A program made the position numbers and the translations under genes. From assembly GCF_016742955.1 (NCBI RefSeq), contig NZ_JABBYC010000003.1, positions 1 to 64,000 on the forward strand: DNA of 64,000 nt. The letters run 5' to 3'. The DNA comes from Myceligenerans indicum. GTDB lineage: Bacteria > Actinomycetota > Actinomycetes > Actinomycetales > Cellulomonadaceae. Positions 36,647-46,935 of the stretch are shown here, piece after piece. The notes beneath the pieces are model-generated. The model made no database searches. It was not told the origin of the DNA and saw only the letters and a program-made list of their open reading frames with translations. The first letter of the stretch is position 1. Every line of letters begins with the position of its first letter.

Positions 36647-37935
36647 CGGAGGAATCCTTCGTAGTGACGCTGCTGGAGCTGGGAGTCGATCTGCTTGACC
36701 GTCTCGAGCCCGACGCCGACCACGATGAGGATCGAGCTGCCGCCGAACGGCAGGTTGGTGGTGACGCCCAGGAAGACGAGCACCAGCGTCGGGATCAGCG
36801 CGACCAGCGCGAGGTACAGGGAACCCGCGGAGGTGATCCGGGTGATCACGAAGTCGAGGTACTCCGCGGTGGGCCGGCCCGCCCGGATACCCGGGATGAA
36901 GCCGCCGTACTTCTTCATGTTGTCCGCGACCTCGTCCGGGTTGAACGTGATCGACGTGTAGAAGAAGCAGAAGAAGATGATCATCAGCGTGTAGAGCGCG
37001 ATGTACAGCGGCTCGGACGGCTGGACCAGGTTGTTCGAGATCCAGATGACCCACTCGGCCTGCTGGTCCCCGAACTGGGCGATCAGACCCGGCAGCGCGA
37101 GGATGGACGCCGCGAAGATCACGGGGATGACGCCGGCCATGTTGATCTTGATCGGGATGTACGTGCTGGTTCCGCCGTACATGCGGCGTCCCACCATGCG
37201 CTTCGCGTACTGCACCGGGATGCGGCGCTGCGACTGCTCGACGAACACGACCAGGCCGACCACCAGGACGATGACGATGATCATGATCGCGAAGTTCACG
37301 ACGCCGTTGGCGCCACCCGCGATCGACCAGAGCGCCGTGGGGAAGCTCGCCGCGATGGACGTGAAGATCAGCAGGGACATGCCGTTGCCGACGCCGCGCT
37401 CGGTGATGAGCTCGCCGAGCCACATGACCAGGCCGGTACCGGCGGTCATGGTGATGACCATGAGGATGGACGTGAGCACCGTGTCGTCGGCGATGATCGG
37501 GAGATCGCACCGCAGCAGCAGACCCTGGCGAGCCGTCGTGATGACCGTCGTGGACTGCAGGATCGCCAGTGCGATCGTCAGGTAGCGGGTGTACTGCGTC
37601 AGCTTCGACTGCCCCGACTGGCCCTCCTTGTGCAGAGCCTCGAACCGGGGGATCACCACACGCAGCAGCTGGACGATGATGCTCGCCGTGATGTACGGCA
37701 TGATCCCCAGCGCGAACACGGACAGCTGCAGGAGCGCGCCGCCGCTGAACACATTGATCAGCCCGAGCAGCGAGTCGTTCTGCTGCCCCTCGATACACTG
37801 CTGGACGTTCGCGTAGTTCACGCCTGGGGTGGGGATGAACGACCCGACGCGGAACAGCGCCATGATCGCAATCGTGAACAGCAGCTTGCGCCGCAGGTCT
37901 GGCGTCCGGAAAGCCCGGCCGAATGCGCTGAGCAC
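36643..37935 (-). CDS. secY: Preprotein translocase subunit SecY
   Basis: 430 residues (MLSAFGRAFRTPDLRRKLLF), ten membrane segments. Forms the SecYEG channel in the plasma membrane. Plug/TM2 region ALFRVGSFIPTPGVNYANVQ (about 26-45), the PYITASIIVQLL segment, and the cytosolic loop carrying GIRAGRPTAEYLDFVITRIT are intact. Follows rplO after a terminator-like hairpin, so secY-adk-map probably has its own promoter. Confidence 0.98.
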   Translation of the reverse strand: MLSAFGRAFRTPDLRRKLLFTIAIMALFRVGSFIPTPGVNYANVQQCIEGQQNDSLLGLINVFSGGALLQLSVFALGIMPYITASIIVQLLRVVIPRFEALHKEGQSGQSKLTQYTRYLTIALAILQSTTVITTARQGLLLRCDLPIIADDTVLTSILMVITMTAGTGLVMWLGELITERGVGNGMSLLIFTSIAASFPTALWSIAGGANGVVNFAIMIIVIVLVVGLVVFVEQSQRRIPVQYAKRMVGRRMYGGTSTYIPIKINMAGVIPVIFAASILALPGLIAQFGDQQAEWVIWISNNLVQPSEPLYIALYTLMIIFFCFFYTSITFNPDEVADNMKKYGGFIPGIRAGRPTAEYLDFVITRITSAGSLYLALVALIPTLVLVFLGVTTNLPFGGSSILIVVGVGLETVKQIDSQLQQRHYEGFLR

Positions 37936-38041
37936 CCTGTCCTCCTGGCCCGCGTGCGCGGGGTCTCGTGTCGCCGGATCTCTCCGGCGAGATGTCGTCG
38001 TCGCCCACCGCCGTTCTCCGTCGACGTGCGGGACCTGTCGG

Positions 38042-38047
38042 ATTCTA
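38042..38047 (-). promoter_or_regulatory. Candidate -10 box for secY-adk-map
   Basis: TAGAAT (5/6 of TATAAT) on the minus strand, about 105 bases upstream of secY in the 269-base gap after rplO and beyond the hairpin at 38156-38195. No clear -35 box at 16-18 bases. Confidence 0.35.
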
Positions 38048-38155
38048 CGTTGCCTGCGGGGTACTTCGGACCACGCATCTGCCCAGTCTGCCCGACTTTC
38101 CGCGCGACACCACCACGGGACGCGCGCGTAGCGCCGTCATCAGCCCTGGTAGACG

Positions 38156-38195
38156 ACACGGGACCGGCCGCGCGAGTGCGCTGCCGGCCCCGTGT
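38156..38195 (-). terminator. Terminator/attenuator after rplO
   Basis: ACACGGG-A-CCGGC pairs with GCCGG-C-CCCGTGT (12 bp, one A-C mismatch) 10 bases past the rplO stop. It separates the spc-type genes from secY. Confidence 0.65.
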
Positions 38196-38204
38196 ACGGC
38201 CTGC

Positions 38205-38666
38205 TCAGTCCTCGGTGGGCTCGGCCACCGAGCCGCCGGCCGCCAGGATCTTCTCCTTGGCCGACGCCGAGACGCGGTCGACCGCGATCTCGAGCTTGAC
38301 GGTGACGTCACCGTTCCCGAGAACCTTCACCGGCTGGTTCTTGCGAACCGCGCCCTTGGCGACGAGGTCCTCGACGGTGACGGAGCCACCGGCGGGGTAC
38401 AGCTCGGAGAGCTTGTCCAGGTTCACGACCTGGTACTCGACGCGGAACGGGTTCTTGAAGCCCCGAAGCTTCGGAAGGCGCATCTGCAGGGGAACCTGCC
38501 CGCCCTCGAAGCCCGCCGGAACCTGGTAACGGGCCTTCGTGCCCTTGGTACCACGGCCCGCCGTCTTACCCTTCGACGCCTCACCACGACCCACACGGGT
38601 CTTGGCGGTCTTGGCGCCCGGGGCCGGACGAAGGTGGTGGACCTTCAGCGGCTTGCTGTCCGCCAT
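38205..38666 (-). CDS. rplO: 50S ribosomal protein L15
   Basis: 153 residues from the ATG at 38664-38666 ([20 protein letters not shown]); a GTG two codons upstream overlaps the rpmD stop (GTGA) and is an alternative. GAGGAGG lies 10 bases before the ATG. The basic N-terminal [20 protein letters not shown] and the globular C-terminal half are complete. Late 50S assembly protein. Confidence 0.97.
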   Translation of the reverse strand: MADSKPLKVHHLRPAPGAKTAKTRVGRGEASKGKTAGRGTKGTKARYQVPAGFEGGQVPLQMRLPKLRGFKNPFRVEYQVVNLDKLSELYPAGGSVTVEDLVAKGAVRKNQPVKVLGNGDVTVKLEIAVDRVSASAKEKILAAGGSVAEPTED

Positions 38667-38668
38667 GA

Positions 38669-38851
38669 TCACTCGACCTCCTCGACGGTGACAAGGTGCG
38701 ACACCGTCTTGACCATGCCGCGAACCTCCGGACGGTCCTCCTTCACGGCGGTGTCGCCGATCCGCTTGAGGCCGAGGGTCCGCAGCGTCTCACGCTGCTT
38801 GAACTTGCCACCGATGGTGGACTTCACCTGGGTGACCTTCAGTCGAGCCAT
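38669..38851 (-). CDS. rpmD: 50S ribosomal protein L30
   Basis: 60 residues, ATG at 38849-38851 ([20 protein letters not shown]). Complete small alpha/beta protein with the conserved [15 protein letters not shown]. Its ATG overlaps the rpsE TGA by one base. Confidence 0.97.
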   Translation of the reverse strand: MARLKVTQVKSTIGGKFKQRETLRTLGLKRIGDTAVKEDRPEVRGMVKTVSHLVTVEEVE

Positions 38852-39513
38852 CACGCACCTGCCTTCGCCTCGGCGGCCGCCGCGATGCCGGCAGCCTGGG
38901 CCCGGAGGAGCGCGGCGGGGGCCACGTCTTCCAGCGGCAGACCGCGACGCGCGGCGACGGCCTCGGGCTGCTCGAGCCCGCGGAGCGCCGCGACCGTGGC
39001 GTGCACGATGTTGATCGCGTTCGACGAACCGAGCGACTTGCTCAGCACGTCGTGGATGCCGGCGCACTCCAGCACGGCGCGCACCGGACCACCGGCGATC
39101 ACACCGGTACCCGGCGAGGCCGGACGGAGGAACACGACACCGGCGGCGGCCTCACCCTGGATGGGGTGCGGGATGGTGCCCTGGATGCGAGGGACGCGGA
39201 AGAAGTTCTTCTTCGCCTCCTCGACGCCCTTGGCGATCGCCGAGGGCACCTCCTTGGCCTTGCCGTAGCCGACACCGACAGTGCCGTCGCCGTCGCCCAC
39301 CACGACGAGCGCGGTGAAGCTGAAGCGGCGACCGCCCTTGACGACCTTGGCGACACGGTTGATGGTCACCACGCGCTCGACGAAGGCGCTCTTGTCCTCG
39401 CCCCGGCCGCCACCGCGGCGGTCGTCACGGCGGCCCGAACGACGGCCGTCGTTCTTCTTCTCGTTCCCGTTGGCGGCACCCTGGGGGGCGCCGCTGCGCT
39501 GCCCTGCAGCCAT
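38851..39513 (-). CDS. rpsE: 30S ribosomal protein S5
   Basis: 220 residues ([20 protein letters not shown]). A hydrophilic Gly/Arg-rich N-terminal tail of about 35 residues precedes the dsRBD-like domain ([19 protein letters not shown]) and the C-terminal half with [20 protein letters not shown]. Involved in decoding accuracy and mRNA unwinding at the entry site. Confidence 0.98.
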   Translation of the reverse strand: MAAGQRSGAPQGAANGNEKKNDGRRSGRRDDRRGGGRGEDKSAFVERVVTINRVAKVVKGGRRFSFTALVVVGDGDGTVGVGYGKAKEVPSAIAKGVEEAKKNFFRVPRIQGTIPHPIQGEAAAGVVFLRPASPGTGVIAGGPVRAVLECAGIHDVLSKSLGSSNAINIVHATVAALRGLEQPEAVAARRGLPLEDVAPAALLRAQAAGIAAAAEAKAGA

Positions 39514-39544
39514 CAGAGAGTCCTCTTCTTCCGTGCGTCGGTCG

Positions 39545-39916
39545 TCACAGGGTCAGCCCGCCTTCGCGAGCCCCGTCGGCGACTGCCGCCACCCGACCGT
39601 GGTACTTGTTGCCACCGCGGTCGAACACCACGGTCTCGACGCCGGCGGCCTTGGCGCGCTCGGCGACCAGCTCGCCGACCTTGCGTGCCTTGGCCGTCTT
39701 GTCACCGTCGAACGAGCGCAGGTCCGCCTCGAGCGTGGAGGCCGACACGACGGTCTTGCCGACGGTGTCGTCCACGACCTGGGCGACCATGTGCCGCGAG
39801 GAGCGGGTCACGACCAGGCGGGGCCGGACGGCGGTGCCGGTGACCTTCTTGCGAGCGCGCGCGTGACGGCGCTTGCGGGCAACAGCCTTGCCCTTGCCAA
39901 GAATCTTGATGGCCAT
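39545..39916 (-). CDS. rplR: 50S ribosomal protein L18
   Basis: 123 residues from the ATG at 39914-39916 ([20 protein letters not shown]); a GTG two codons upstream overlaps the rplF TGA and is possible. Conserved [20 protein letters not shown] and the C-terminal [20 protein letters not shown]. Binds 5S rRNA with L5. Confidence 0.97.
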   Translation of the reverse strand: MAIKILGKGKAVARKRRHARARKKVTGTAVRPRLVVTRSSRHMVAQVVDDTVGKTVVSASTLEADLRSFDGDKTAKARKVGELVAERAKAAGVETVVFDRGGNKYHGRVAAVADGAREGGLTL

Positions 39917-39918
39917 CG

Positions 39919-40455
39919 TCACTTACCAGCCTTTCCGACCTTGCGCCGGACGTGCTCGTCGGCGTAGCGCACACCCTTGCCCTTGTAGGGCTCGGGCTTG
40001 CGGATCTTGCGGATGTTCGCCGCGACCTCGCCGACCTGCTGCTTGTCGATGCCGGAGACGGAGAACTTGTTCGCGCCCTCGACCTTGAACGTGATGCCCT
40101 CGGGCGCCTCCACGACGACCGGGTGCGAGAAGCCGAGCGCGAACTCGAGGTTGGAGCCCTTCGCCAGCACGCGATAACCCGTGCCCACGATCTCCAGCTT
40201 CTTCTCGTAGCCGTTCGTGACGCCGGTGATCATGTTCGCGATCAGCGTGCGGGTGAGGCCGTGCAGCGACTTGGAGAGCCGCTCGTCGTCCGGGCGGGAC
40301 ACCGTCAGGGCGCCGTCGTCCAGAGCGACAGTGATGGGTGCGGCGACCGTGTGGTCCAGGGTCCCCTTCGGGCCCTTGACGGTCACGAGCGCACCACTGA
40401 TGGTGACGTCCACGCCGGCCGGGACCGGAACGGGGAGCTTGCCGATACGAGACAT
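39919..40455 (-). CDS. rplF: 50S ribosomal protein L6
   Basis: 178 residues ([20 protein letters not shown]), normal length. Two repeated L6 domains are complete, ending with [20 protein letters not shown] near the C terminus. Located near the factor-binding site of the 50S. 19 bases after rpsH. Confidence 0.98.
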   Translation of the reverse strand: MSRIGKLPVPVPAGVDVTISGALVTVKGPKGTLDHTVAAPITVALDDGALTVSRPDDERLSKSLHGLTRTLIANMITGVTNGYEKKLEIVGTGYRVLAKGSNLEFALGFSHPVVVEAPEGITFKVEGANKFSVSGIDKQQVGEVAANIRKIRKPEPYKGKGVRYADEHVRRKVGKAGK

Positions 40456-40474
40456 GCTTCTTTCTCCCTTCCGA

Positions 40475-40873
40475 TTACCAGACGTAGGCGAGCACTTCGC
40501 CGCCGACGCCCTTGGACTCGGCCTGCCGGTCCGTCAGGAGGCCGGAGGACGTGGACAGGATCGCCACGCCGAGGCCACCCAGGACCTTGGGCAGGTTGGT
40601 GGACTTCGCGTAGACACGCAGGCCGGGCTTCGACACGCGGCGCACGCCCGAGAGGGCACGCTCGCGGTTCTGGCCGTACTTCAGCTGGAGCGTGAGGGTC
40701 TTGCCCACCTGGGCGTCCTCGACGTTCCAGCTCGTGATGTAGCCCTCGGCCTGGAGGATCTTCGCGATGTTCGACTTCAGCTTCGACGACGGCATGGAGA
40801 CCATGTCGTGGTGAGCCGAGTTCGCGTTCCGCAGACGGGTCAGCATGTCTGCGATCGGGTCGGTCATAGTCAT
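40475..40873 (-). CDS. rpsH: 30S ribosomal protein S8
   Basis: 132 residues ([20 protein letters not shown]). N-terminal [14 protein letters not shown] and the C-terminal [20 protein letters not shown] with GGEVLAYVW are intact. In enterobacteria S8 represses the spc operon; whether that holds here is not shown by the sequence. Confidence 0.98.
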   Translation of the reverse strand: MTMTDPIADMLTRLRNANSAHHDMVSMPSSKLKSNIAKILQAEGYITSWNVEDAQVGKTLTLQLKYGQNRERALSGVRRVSKPGLRVYAKSTNLPKVLGGLGVAILSTSSGLLTDRQAESKGVGGEVLAYVW

Positions 40874-40943
40874 CGGGCACTTGCCCTTCCTCGCCGGGGT
40901 ATCCGCACCGCGCCTGGCACGGTGCGGACCTACGGCGTAGTTG

Positions 40944-41129
40944 TTACCAGCTGCTCTTGGTGACGCCGGGGAGCTCGCCGCGGTGGGCCATCTCCCGCAA
41001 GCAGATCCGGCACAGGCCGAACTTGCGGTACACGGAGTGCGGACGACCGCACCGCTGGCACCGGGTGTAGGCGCGCACGGCGAACTTGGGCTTGGCGTTC
41101 GCCTTGTTGATCAGGGCCTTCTTCGCCAT
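40944..41129 (-). CDS. rpsZ: 30S ribosomal protein S14, zinc-binding type Z
   Basis: 61 residues ([20 protein letters not shown]). The short C+ form with CQRCGRP and CRICLRE forming the zinc ribbon. Actinobacteria often carry a second, zinc-independent S14 elsewhere under zinc control. One base from the rplE stop region, within the spc order rplE-rpsZ-rpsH. Confidence 0.97.
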   Translation of the reverse strand: MAKKALINKANAKPKFAVRAYTRCQRCGRPHSVYRKFGLCRICLREMAHRGELPGVTKSSW

Positions 41130-41130
41130 G

Positions 41131-41703
41131 TCAGTTCTCCTTGAAGGGGAAGCCGAGACGGCGCAGGAGGGACCGGCCCTCGTCGTCCGTCGTCGCCGTG
41201 GTCACGATCGTGATGTCCATGCCACGGACACGGTCGATCTTGTCCTGGTCGATCTCATGGAACATCGACTGCTCCGTGAGGCCGAACGTGTAGTTCCCGT
41301 TGCCGTCGAACTGCTTCGGCGACAGGCCGCGGAAGTCGCGGATACGCGGCAGCGCGATCGACAGCAGGCGGTCGAGGAACTCCCACATGCGGTCACCGCG
41401 GAGCGTCGTGTGCGCGCCGATCGGCATGCCCTCACGAAGCTTGAACTGCGCGATCGACTTCTTCGCGCGAGCGACCTGCGGCTTCTGACCGGTGATCGCG
41501 GTCAGGTCGCGGATGGCGCCCTCGATCAGCTTCGAGTCCTTGGCGGCGTCGCCGACACCCATGTTGACGACGATCTTGCTCAGACCGCCCGCCTGGTGGA
41601 TGTTCTTGTGGCCGAACTCCTCGACCAGCGCCGAGAGGATCTCCTCGCGGTACTTCTGCTTGAGGCGCGGCAGGGCCGGGGCCTCGATCGTGGTCTCGCT
41701 CAT
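41131..41703 (-). CDS. rplE: 50S ribosomal protein L5
   Basis: 190 residues ([20 protein letters not shown]). Complete: [60 protein letters not shown], and the C-terminal [20 protein letters not shown]. Binds 5S rRNA. Its start overlaps the rplX stop by one base. Confidence 0.98.
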   Translation of the reverse strand: MSETTIEAPALPRLKQKYREEILSALVEEFGHKNIHQAGGLSKIVVNMGVGDAAKDSKLIEGAIRDLTAITGQKPQVARAKKSIAQFKLREGMPIGAHTTLRGDRMWEFLDRLLSIALPRIRDFRGLSPKQFDGNGNYTFGLTEQSMFHEIDQDKIDRVRGMDITIVTTATTDDEGRSLLRRLGFPFKEN

Positions 41704-42047
41704 CAGTCGATGTCCTTCCCGGAGCGCTTGGCCACGCGGACGCGCACGGTCTTGGTGCGGCCGTCGCGGTCGACCTCCTCGAGGCGGTACCCGACGCGGG
41801 TGCCCTTCTTGGTCTCCGGGTCGACGACCATCACGTTGCTCACGTGGATCGACGCCTCGACCGTCTCGATACCACCCGTCCGGGTGCCGCGCTGCGACTG
41901 GCCCATCTTGGTGTGCTTGGTGACGCGCTGGACGCCCTCGACGACGACGCGGTCGCGGTCGGTGATGACCTCGAGCACACGACCGGTCTTGCCCTTGTCC
42001 TTGCCCGAGATGACGAGGACCTGGTCGCCCTTCTTGATCTTCGCCAT
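41703..42047 (-). CDS. rplX: 50S ribosomal protein L24
   Basis: 114 residues from the ATG at 42045-42047 ([20 protein letters not shown]), the KOW motif at the N terminus, then [15 protein letters not shown] and a basic C-terminal tail. Initiator of 50S assembly. Longer in-frame starts run into rplN. Confidence 0.97.
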   Translation of the reverse strand: MAKIKKGDQVLVISGKDKGKTGRVLEVITDRDRVVVEGVQRVTKHTKMGQSQRGTRTGGIETVEASIHVSNVMVVDPETKKGTRVGYRLEEVDRDGRTKTVRVRVAKRSGKDID

Positions 42048-42049
42048 GG

Positions 42050-42418
42050 TCAGAGCACCTCCGGAGCCAGCGAGATGATCTTCATGAAACGCTTGTCGCG
42101 CAGCTCGCGGCCCACGGGGCCGAAGATGCGGGTGCCACGAGGCTCGCCGTCGTTCTTGAGGATGACGGCGGCGTTCTCGTCGAACTTGATGTAGGAACCG
42201 TCCGGACGACGGCGCTCCTTGGCGGTGCGGACGACGACGGCCTTGACGACCTCGCCCTTCTTGACGTTCCCGCCGGGGATCGCGTCCTTGACGGTGGCGA
42301 CGAACGTGTCGCCGATACCGGCGTAGCGACGGCCCGAGCCACCGAGAACGCGGATGCACAGGATCTCCTTGGCACCCGTGTTGTCGGCGACACGAAGTCG
42401 CGACTCCTGCTGGATCAT
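42050..42418 (-). CDS. rplN: 50S ribosomal protein L14
   Basis: 122 residues ([20 protein letters not shown]), normal length, with the conserved five-stranded barrel motifs [20 protein letters not shown] and [20 protein letters not shown]. First gene of the spc cluster; the 134-base gap after rpsQ may hold an internal promoter, which I could not place. Confidence 0.98.
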   Translation of the reverse strand: MIQQESRLRVADNTGAKEILCIRVLGGSGRRYAGIGDTFVATVKDAIPGGNVKKGEVVKAVVVRTAKERRRPDGSYIKFDENAAVILKNDGEPRGTRIFGPVGRELRDKRFMKIISLAPEVL

Positions 42419-42552
42419 TTGAGTGATCTCCTTGCGTCGTGCTGGTTCTCACCGGGGACGGTGAGCCTTGCCGAACGGATAAGTACTGTGTGGCTCCTTC
42501 GGTGGACGCCGGCGGCAGAACTGCTCCTACCGCCGACGGCCTCGCGAAGGTG

Positions 42553-42837
42553 TTACTTGGCCTTCTCCAGGACCGACACCAGCCGCCACCGCTTGGTGGC
42601 GGACAGGGGCCGGGTCTCCATGATCTCGACCAGGTCGCCGATACCGGCGGTGTTCTCCTCGTCGTGCGCCTTCACCTTGGTGGTGGTGCGCAGGACCTTG
42701 CCGTAGAGGGGGTGCTTCTTGCGGTCCTCGACCTCGACGACGATGGTCTTGGCCATCTTGTCGCTGACGACGTAGCCGCGGCGCACCTTGCGCGTGTTGC
42801 GCTCTGTGGTCGCCTTGACCTCGGTGTTCTCGCTCAT
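42553..42837 (-). CDS. rpsQ: 30S ribosomal protein S17
   Basis: 94 residues from the ATG at 42835-42837 ([20 protein letters not shown]); a GTG five codons upstream overlaps the rpmC end and is possible. OB-fold: [20 protein letters not shown] and the C-terminal [20 protein letters not shown] are complete. Last gene of the S10 cluster. Confidence 0.97.
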   Translation of the reverse strand: MSENTEVKATTERNTRKVRRGYVVSDKMAKTIVVEVEDRKKHPLYGKVLRTTTKVKAHDEENTAGIGDLVEIMETRPLSATKRWRLVSVLEKAK

Positions 42838-42844
42838 CCTTGCC

Positions 42845-43084
42845 TCACTCACTCACGCTCGGAGCCGTACGGATGCCGAGCTCACGCTCGCGCAGGATCG
42901 TGTAGATCCGCGCGATGTCGCGGCGCACGGCCTTGAGCCGACCGTGACTCTCCAGCTGACCCGTGGCCGACTGGAAGCGGAGGTTGAAGAGCTCCTCCTT
43001 CGACTCCTTCAGCTTGGCGGCGAGAGTCTCGTCGTCCATACCGTCGAGGTCGACGGGCTGCATGCCCTTCGTACCGACTGCCAT
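42845..43084 (-). CDS. rpmC: 50S ribosomal protein L29
   Basis: 79 residues from the ATG at 43082-43084 ([20 protein letters not shown]), overlapping the rplP stop by one base. The two-helix hairpin core ([39 protein letters not shown]) is complete. Near the nascent-chain exit. Confidence 0.97.
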   Translation of the reverse strand: MAVGTKGMQPVDLDGMDDETLAAKLKESKEELFNLRFQSATGQLESHGRLKAVRRDIARIYTILRERELGIRTAPSVSE

Positions 43085-43503
43085 CAGATCGCACCCCCCT
43101 CGCGCACCACGAAACGGCACTTCATCGGGAGCTTGTGCATCGCGCGACGCATGGCCTCGCGCGCCAGCTCCTCATCGACACCGGCCAGCTCGAAAACGAT
43201 GCGACCGGGCTTGACATTGGCGACCCACCACTCGGGCGAGCCCTTACCGGAACCCATGCGGACCTCGGCGGGCTTCTTGGTCAGCGGACGGTCCGGGTAG
43301 ATGTTGATCCAGACCTTTCCGCCACGCTTGATGTGACGGGTCATCGCGATACGCGCCGCCTCGATCTGGCGGTTGGTGACGTAGGCCGGCTCAAGAGCCT
43401 GGATACCGAAGTCACCGAAGGCGATCTGCGTACCGCCCTTGGCGGCACCACCGCGCTTGGGGTGGTGCTGCTTGCGGTGCTTGACCTTGCGCGGAATCAG
43501 CAT
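43084..43503 (-). CDS. rplP: 50S ribosomal protein L16
   Basis: 139 residues, ATG at 43501-43503 ([20 protein letters not shown]). Complete, with [20 protein letters not shown] and [20 protein letters not shown]. Positions A-site tRNA at the peptidyl transferase centre. Two bases after rpsC. Confidence 0.98.
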   Translation of the reverse strand: MLIPRKVKHRKQHHPKRGGAAKGGTQIAFGDFGIQALEPAYVTNRQIEAARIAMTRHIKRGGKVWINIYPDRPLTKKPAEVRMGSGKGSPEWWVANVKPGRIVFELAGVDEELAREAMRRAMHKLPMKCRFVVREGGAI

Positions 43504-43505
43504 GG

Positions 43506-44333
43506 TCAGGCCTCCGTTCCGGACTCTGCGGCCGGCGCCGCCGGAGCCTCCGCCGCAGCAGCGGCAGGAGCGGCCTCGGACTTGCGCTCGGTCGAACGCT
43601 CGTTGCGGCGGCCACCGCGGCGGTCGCCACGCTCGCCACCCCGGCCACGACCCTGACGGGGCGCGGCAGCGGCCTGCTGCGCGGCGAACTCCTTCTCGGT
43701 GGTGTCGCCCTTGTAGATCCACACCTTCACGCCGATGCGGCCGAAGGTCGTACGCGCCTCGAAGAAGCCGTAGTCGATGTACGCGCGAAGCGTGTGCAGC
43801 GGCACGCGCCCCTCGCGGTAGAACTCCGAACGGCTCATCTCCGCGCCACCCAGGCGGCCGGAGACCTGCACGCGGATGCCCTTCGCGCCGGCGCGCTGCG
43901 CGGACTGGATGCCCTTGCGCATGGCCCGACGGAACGAGACGCGGCTCGCGAGCTGCTCGGCGATACCCTGCGCGACCAGCTGGGCCTCGATCTCGGCGTT
44001 CTTGACCTCGAGGATGTTGAGCTGAACCTGCTTGCCCGTGAGCTTCTCGAGCTCGCCCCGGATGCGGTCGGCCTCGGCGCCGCGGCGCCCGATGACGATG
44101 CCCGGGCGCGCCGTGTGGATGTCCACGCGGACGCGGTCGCGGGTGCGCTCGATCTCGACCTTCGCGATACCGGCCCGCTCGAGGCCGGTGCTCATCAGCT
44201 TGCGGATCGCGACGTCCTCACGGACGTAGTCGCGGTACCGCTGACCGGGCTTCGTGCTGTCGGCGAACCACCGCGACTTGTGGTCGGTGGTGATGCCCAG
44301 GCGGTACCCGTGCGGGTGTACCTTCTGACCCAC
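43506..44333 (-). CDS. rpsC: 30S ribosomal protein S3
   Basis: 275 residues ([20 protein letters not shown]). KH domain (about 40-107) with the GXXG loop [20 protein letters not shown], and the C-terminal domain with [21 protein letters not shown] 55-residue Arg/Gly then Ala-rich tail follows ([18 protein letters not shown]...), common in high-GC actinobacteria. Part of the mRNA entry channel. Confidence 0.98.
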   Translation of the reverse strand: MGQKVHPHGYRLGITTDHKSRWFADSTKPGQRYRDYVREDVAIRKLMSTGLERAGIAKVEIERTRDRVRVDIHTARPGIVIGRRGAEADRIRGELEKLTGKQVQLNILEVKNAEIEAQLVAQGIAEQLASRVSFRRAMRKGIQSAQRAGAKGIRVQVSGRLGGAEMSRSEFYREGRVPLHTLRAYIDYGFFEARTTFGRIGVKVWIYKGDTTEKEFAAQQAAAAPRQGRGRGGERGDRRGGRRNERSTERKSEAAPAAAAAEAPAAPAAESGTEA

Positions 44334-44335
44334 TG

Positions 44336-44692
44336 TCAGGCCCCTTCCTTGTCGGCGAGCACCACGGTGATGTGGCTCGTGCGCTTGAGGATCCGGTTCG
44401 CACGACCCTGCGCCCGCGGCCGGAACCGCTTGAGCGTCGGGCCCTCGTCCACGAACGCCTCCTTGATGACCAGCTCGTCCTCGACGAACCGGACACTGTC
44501 CCGGTCGGCCTTCACACGCGCATTCGCGATGGCGCTCTCGACGACCTTCCGGATCGGCTCGGCAGGCGACTGCGGCGCGAACTTCAGCACCGCAACGGCC
44601 TCCTGGGCCTGCTTGCCACGGATGAGGTCGATGACGCGCCGGGCCTTCTGGGGCGTGACACGGACGAACCGCGCCTGCGCCTTGGCTTCCAT
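44336..44692 (-). CDS. rplV: 50S ribosomal protein L22
   Basis: 118 residues from the ATG at 44690-44692 ([20 protein letters not shown]). Complete, including the beta-hairpin loop [20 protein letters not shown] that lines the exit tunnel. Two bases before rpsC; 70 bases after rpsS. Confidence 0.97.
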   Translation of the reverse strand: MEAKAQARFVRVTPQKARRVIDLIRGKQAQEAVAVLKFAPQSPAEPIRKVVESAIANARVKADRDSVRFVEDELVIKEAFVDEGPTLKRFRPRAQGRANRILKRTSHITVVLADKEGA

Positions 44693-44762
44693 TGCTGTCC
44701 TGCTTCCTTTTCTCAGACAGTCGGGGTTGTCGCTTCGCTGCACGAGGGGCAATGCCCTCCGC

Positions 44763-45044
44763 TCAGCGGCGACGACCCTTCTTGTCGTCCTTCACGTGGC
44801 CGCGGAAGGTCCGCGTGGGGGCGAACTCGCCGAGCTTGTGGCCGACCATCGCCTCGGTGATGAACACCGGGACGTGCTTGCGACCGTCGTGCACGGCAAA
44901 TGTGTGGCCCAGGAAGTCGGGCGTGATGACCGACCGACGGGACCAGGTCTTGATGACGTTCTTGGTCCCCTTATCGTTCTGGGCGTCCACCTTCTTCTGC
45001 AGGTGGTCGTCGACGAAGGGGCCCTTCTTCAGGCTACGAGGCAT
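44763..45044 (-). CDS. rpsS: 30S ribosomal protein S19
   Basis: 93 residues ([20 protein letters not shown]), normal length with the conserved [20 protein letters not shown] and the [20 protein letters not shown] tail. Binds the 16S head with S13. Confidence 0.98.
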   Translation of the reverse strand: MPRSLKKGPFVDDHLQKKVDAQNDKGTKNVIKTWSRRSVITPDFLGHTFAVHDGRKHVPVFITEAMVGHKLGEFAPTRTFRGHVKDDKKGRRR

Positions 45045-45058
45045 CAGTCAGGCTCCTA

Positions 45059-45895
45059 TCAGCGCTTCTTGCCGGTGCGGCGACGGCGGACGATCAGCTT
45101 GTCGCTCGCCTTCTTCGGGCGGCGGGTACGGCCCTCGGGCTGACCCCACGGGCTCACCGGGTGACGGCCACCGGAGGTCTTGCCCTCACCACCACCGTGC
45201 GGGTGGTCGATCGGGTTCATGACCACACCGCGGACGGTCGGGCGCTTGCCCTTCCAACGGTTGCGGCCGGCCTTGCCCCAGTTGATGTTCGACTGCTCGG
45301 CGTTGCCGACCTCGCCGACCGTGGCACGGCAGCGCAGGTCGACGTTCCGGATCTCGCCGGACGGCATGCGCAGCTGCGCGTACGGGCCGTCCTTCGCGAC
45401 GAGCTGCACGGAGGCGCCGGCCGAGCGGGCGATCTTCGCACCGCCACCGGGCCGCAGCTCGACGGCGTGGATGACCGTACCGGTCGGGATGTTGCGCATC
45501 GGCAGGTTGTTGCCCGGCTTGATGTCCGCGCCGGCCCCGGCCTCGACGACATCGCCCTGGCTCAGTCGGTTCGGGGCAACGATGTAGCGCTTCTCGCCGT
45601 CCGCGTAGTGCAGCAGCGCGATACGAGCGGTGCGGTTCGGGTCGTACTCGATGTGAGCGACCTTGGCCGGCACGCCGTCCTTGTCGTGGCGACGGAAGTC
45701 GATGACGCGGTACGCGCGCTTGTGACCGCCGCCCTTGTGACGCGTCGTGATGCGGCCGGAGTTGTTGCGACCACCCGTCTTGGACAGCGGGCGGAGCAGC
45801 GACTTCTCCGGCTGCGAGCGCGTGATCTCGACGAAGTCGGCGACGCTTGCGCCGCGGCGCCCCGGCGTCGTCGGCTTGTACTTACGGATTCCCAT
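45059..45895 (-). CDS. rplB: 50S ribosomal protein L2
   Basis: 278 residues ([20 protein letters not shown]). Complete: [20 protein letters not shown], the KOW-like middle, and the C-terminal [20 protein letters not shown] with the His implicated near the peptidyl transferase centre. Needed for subunit association. Confidence 0.98.
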   Translation of the reverse strand: MGIRKYKPTTPGRRGASVADFVEITRSQPEKSLLRPLSKTGGRNNSGRITTRHKGGGHKRAYRVIDFRRHDKDGVPAKVAHIEYDPNRTARIALLHYADGEKRYIVAPNRLSQGDVVEAGAGADIKPGNNLPMRNIPTGTVIHAVELRPGGGAKIARSAGASVQLVAKDGPYAQLRMPSGEIRNVDLRCRATVGEVGNAEQSNINWGKAGRNRWKGKRPTVRGVVMNPIDHPHGGGEGKTSGGRHPVSPWGQPEGRTRRPKKASDKLIVRRRRTGKKR

Positions 45896-45927
45896 GGAAG
45901 CCTGTCCTCAATCTGCTCTCGTCCGGC

Positions 45928-46230
45928 TCAGCCGACCGGCCCGCCGAAGATGTCGATCGACCCCTCACGGAGGGTGACGATCGCACGCTTGGTGTCCTTG
46001 CGCTTGCCAAGGCCGTAACGCGTGCGCCGCGTCTTGCCCTTGCGGTTGATCGTGTTCACCGAGGCGACCTTGACATCGAAGACCTTCTCGATGGCGATCT
46101 TGATCTCGGTCTTGTTGGCGTTCGGGTCCACGATGAAGGTGTACTTGCCCTCGTCGAGGAGGTTGTAGCTCTTCTCGGAGACGACCGGCGCGATCAGGAT
46201 GTCGCGCGGGTCCTTCTGCACGGTGGTCAC
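45928..46230 (-). CDS. rplW: 50S ribosomal protein L23
   Basis: 100 residues, complete ([40 protein letters not shown]). Docking site for trigger factor and SRP at the tunnel exit. Overlaps the rplD 3' end by four bases. Confidence 0.98.
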   Translation of the reverse strand: MTTVQKDPRDILIAPVVSEKSYNLLDEGKYTFIVDPNANKTEIKIAIEKVFDVKVASVNTINRKGKTRRTRYGLGKRKDTKRAIVTLREGSIDIFGGPVG

Positions 46231-46928
46231 TTGGAGCCCTCCTCGGCAGCCTCGGACTCGGTGGCGACGGCCTTCGCGCCCTTGCCCGTGGCAGGGCCGG
46301 CCAGGAAGGCCGACAGCGCGGACTCGGTGAAGACGACGTCGTCGGAGATGAGCACGTCGTAGGTGTTCAGCTGGTCTGCGACCAGGACGTGCACCTCAGG
46401 CGCGTTGCGCAGTGACTTGCGCGACACCTCGTCCGAGCGGTCCAGCACGACGAGCACGTGCTCGCGGGGAGTCAGGGACTTGAGGGAGGCGAGCGCCTTC
46501 TTCGTGGACGGCGTGCCGTCGACACCGAAACCGGCCACGACGTGGACGCGGCCCGCACGGGCACGGTCCGACAGGGCACCGCGGAGCGCGGCGGCCTTCA
46601 TCTTCTTCGGGGTGCGCTGGTCGTACGAGCGCGGCTGCGGGCCGTGGACGGTGCCACCACCGGCGAACTGCGGGGCGCGCGTCGAACCCTGGCGGGCGCG
46701 GCCGGTGCCCTTCTGCTTGTACGGCTTCCTGCCACCACCGCGGACCTCGCCGCGGGTCTTGGTGGAGTGCGTGCCCTGACGGGCCGCCGCGCGCTGGGCG
46801 ACGACGACCTGGTGGATCAGCGGGACGTTCACGGCGACGTCGAAGACGTCGGCGGGAAGCTCCGCCGTGCCCGACTTCTCGCCCTTCGCGTCGAGGATGT
46901 CCACCGACAGTGCGGTCTGAGCAGACAT
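46227..46928 (-). CDS. rplD: 50S ribosomal protein L4
   Basis: 233 residues. Conserved loop [20 protein letters not shown] that reaches into the exit tunnel, then [21 protein letters not shown] short acidic tail (SEAAEEGSK) closes the protein. In E. coli L4 represses its own operon; no such element could be demonstrated here. 7 bases after rplC. Confidence 0.97.
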   Translation of the reverse strand: MSAQTALSVDILDAKGEKSGTAELPADVFDVAVNVPLIHQVVVAQRAAARQGTHSTKTRGEVRGGGRKPYKQKGTGRARQGSTRAPQFAGGGTVHGPQPRSYDQRTPKKMKAAALRGALSDRARAGRVHVVAGFGVDGTPSTKKALASLKSLTPREHVLVVLDRSDEVSRKSLRNAPEVHVLVADQLNTYDVLISDDVVFTESALSAFLAGPATGKGAKAVATESEAAEEGSK

Positions 46929-46935
46929 GGTGGCG

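Noticed and set aside
36647..38008. A 666-codon frame that would fuse adk to upstream sequence antisense-shifted through secY
   Set aside because: Residues before the adenylate kinase domain are the out-of-frame image of secY, which is clearly coding in its own frame.
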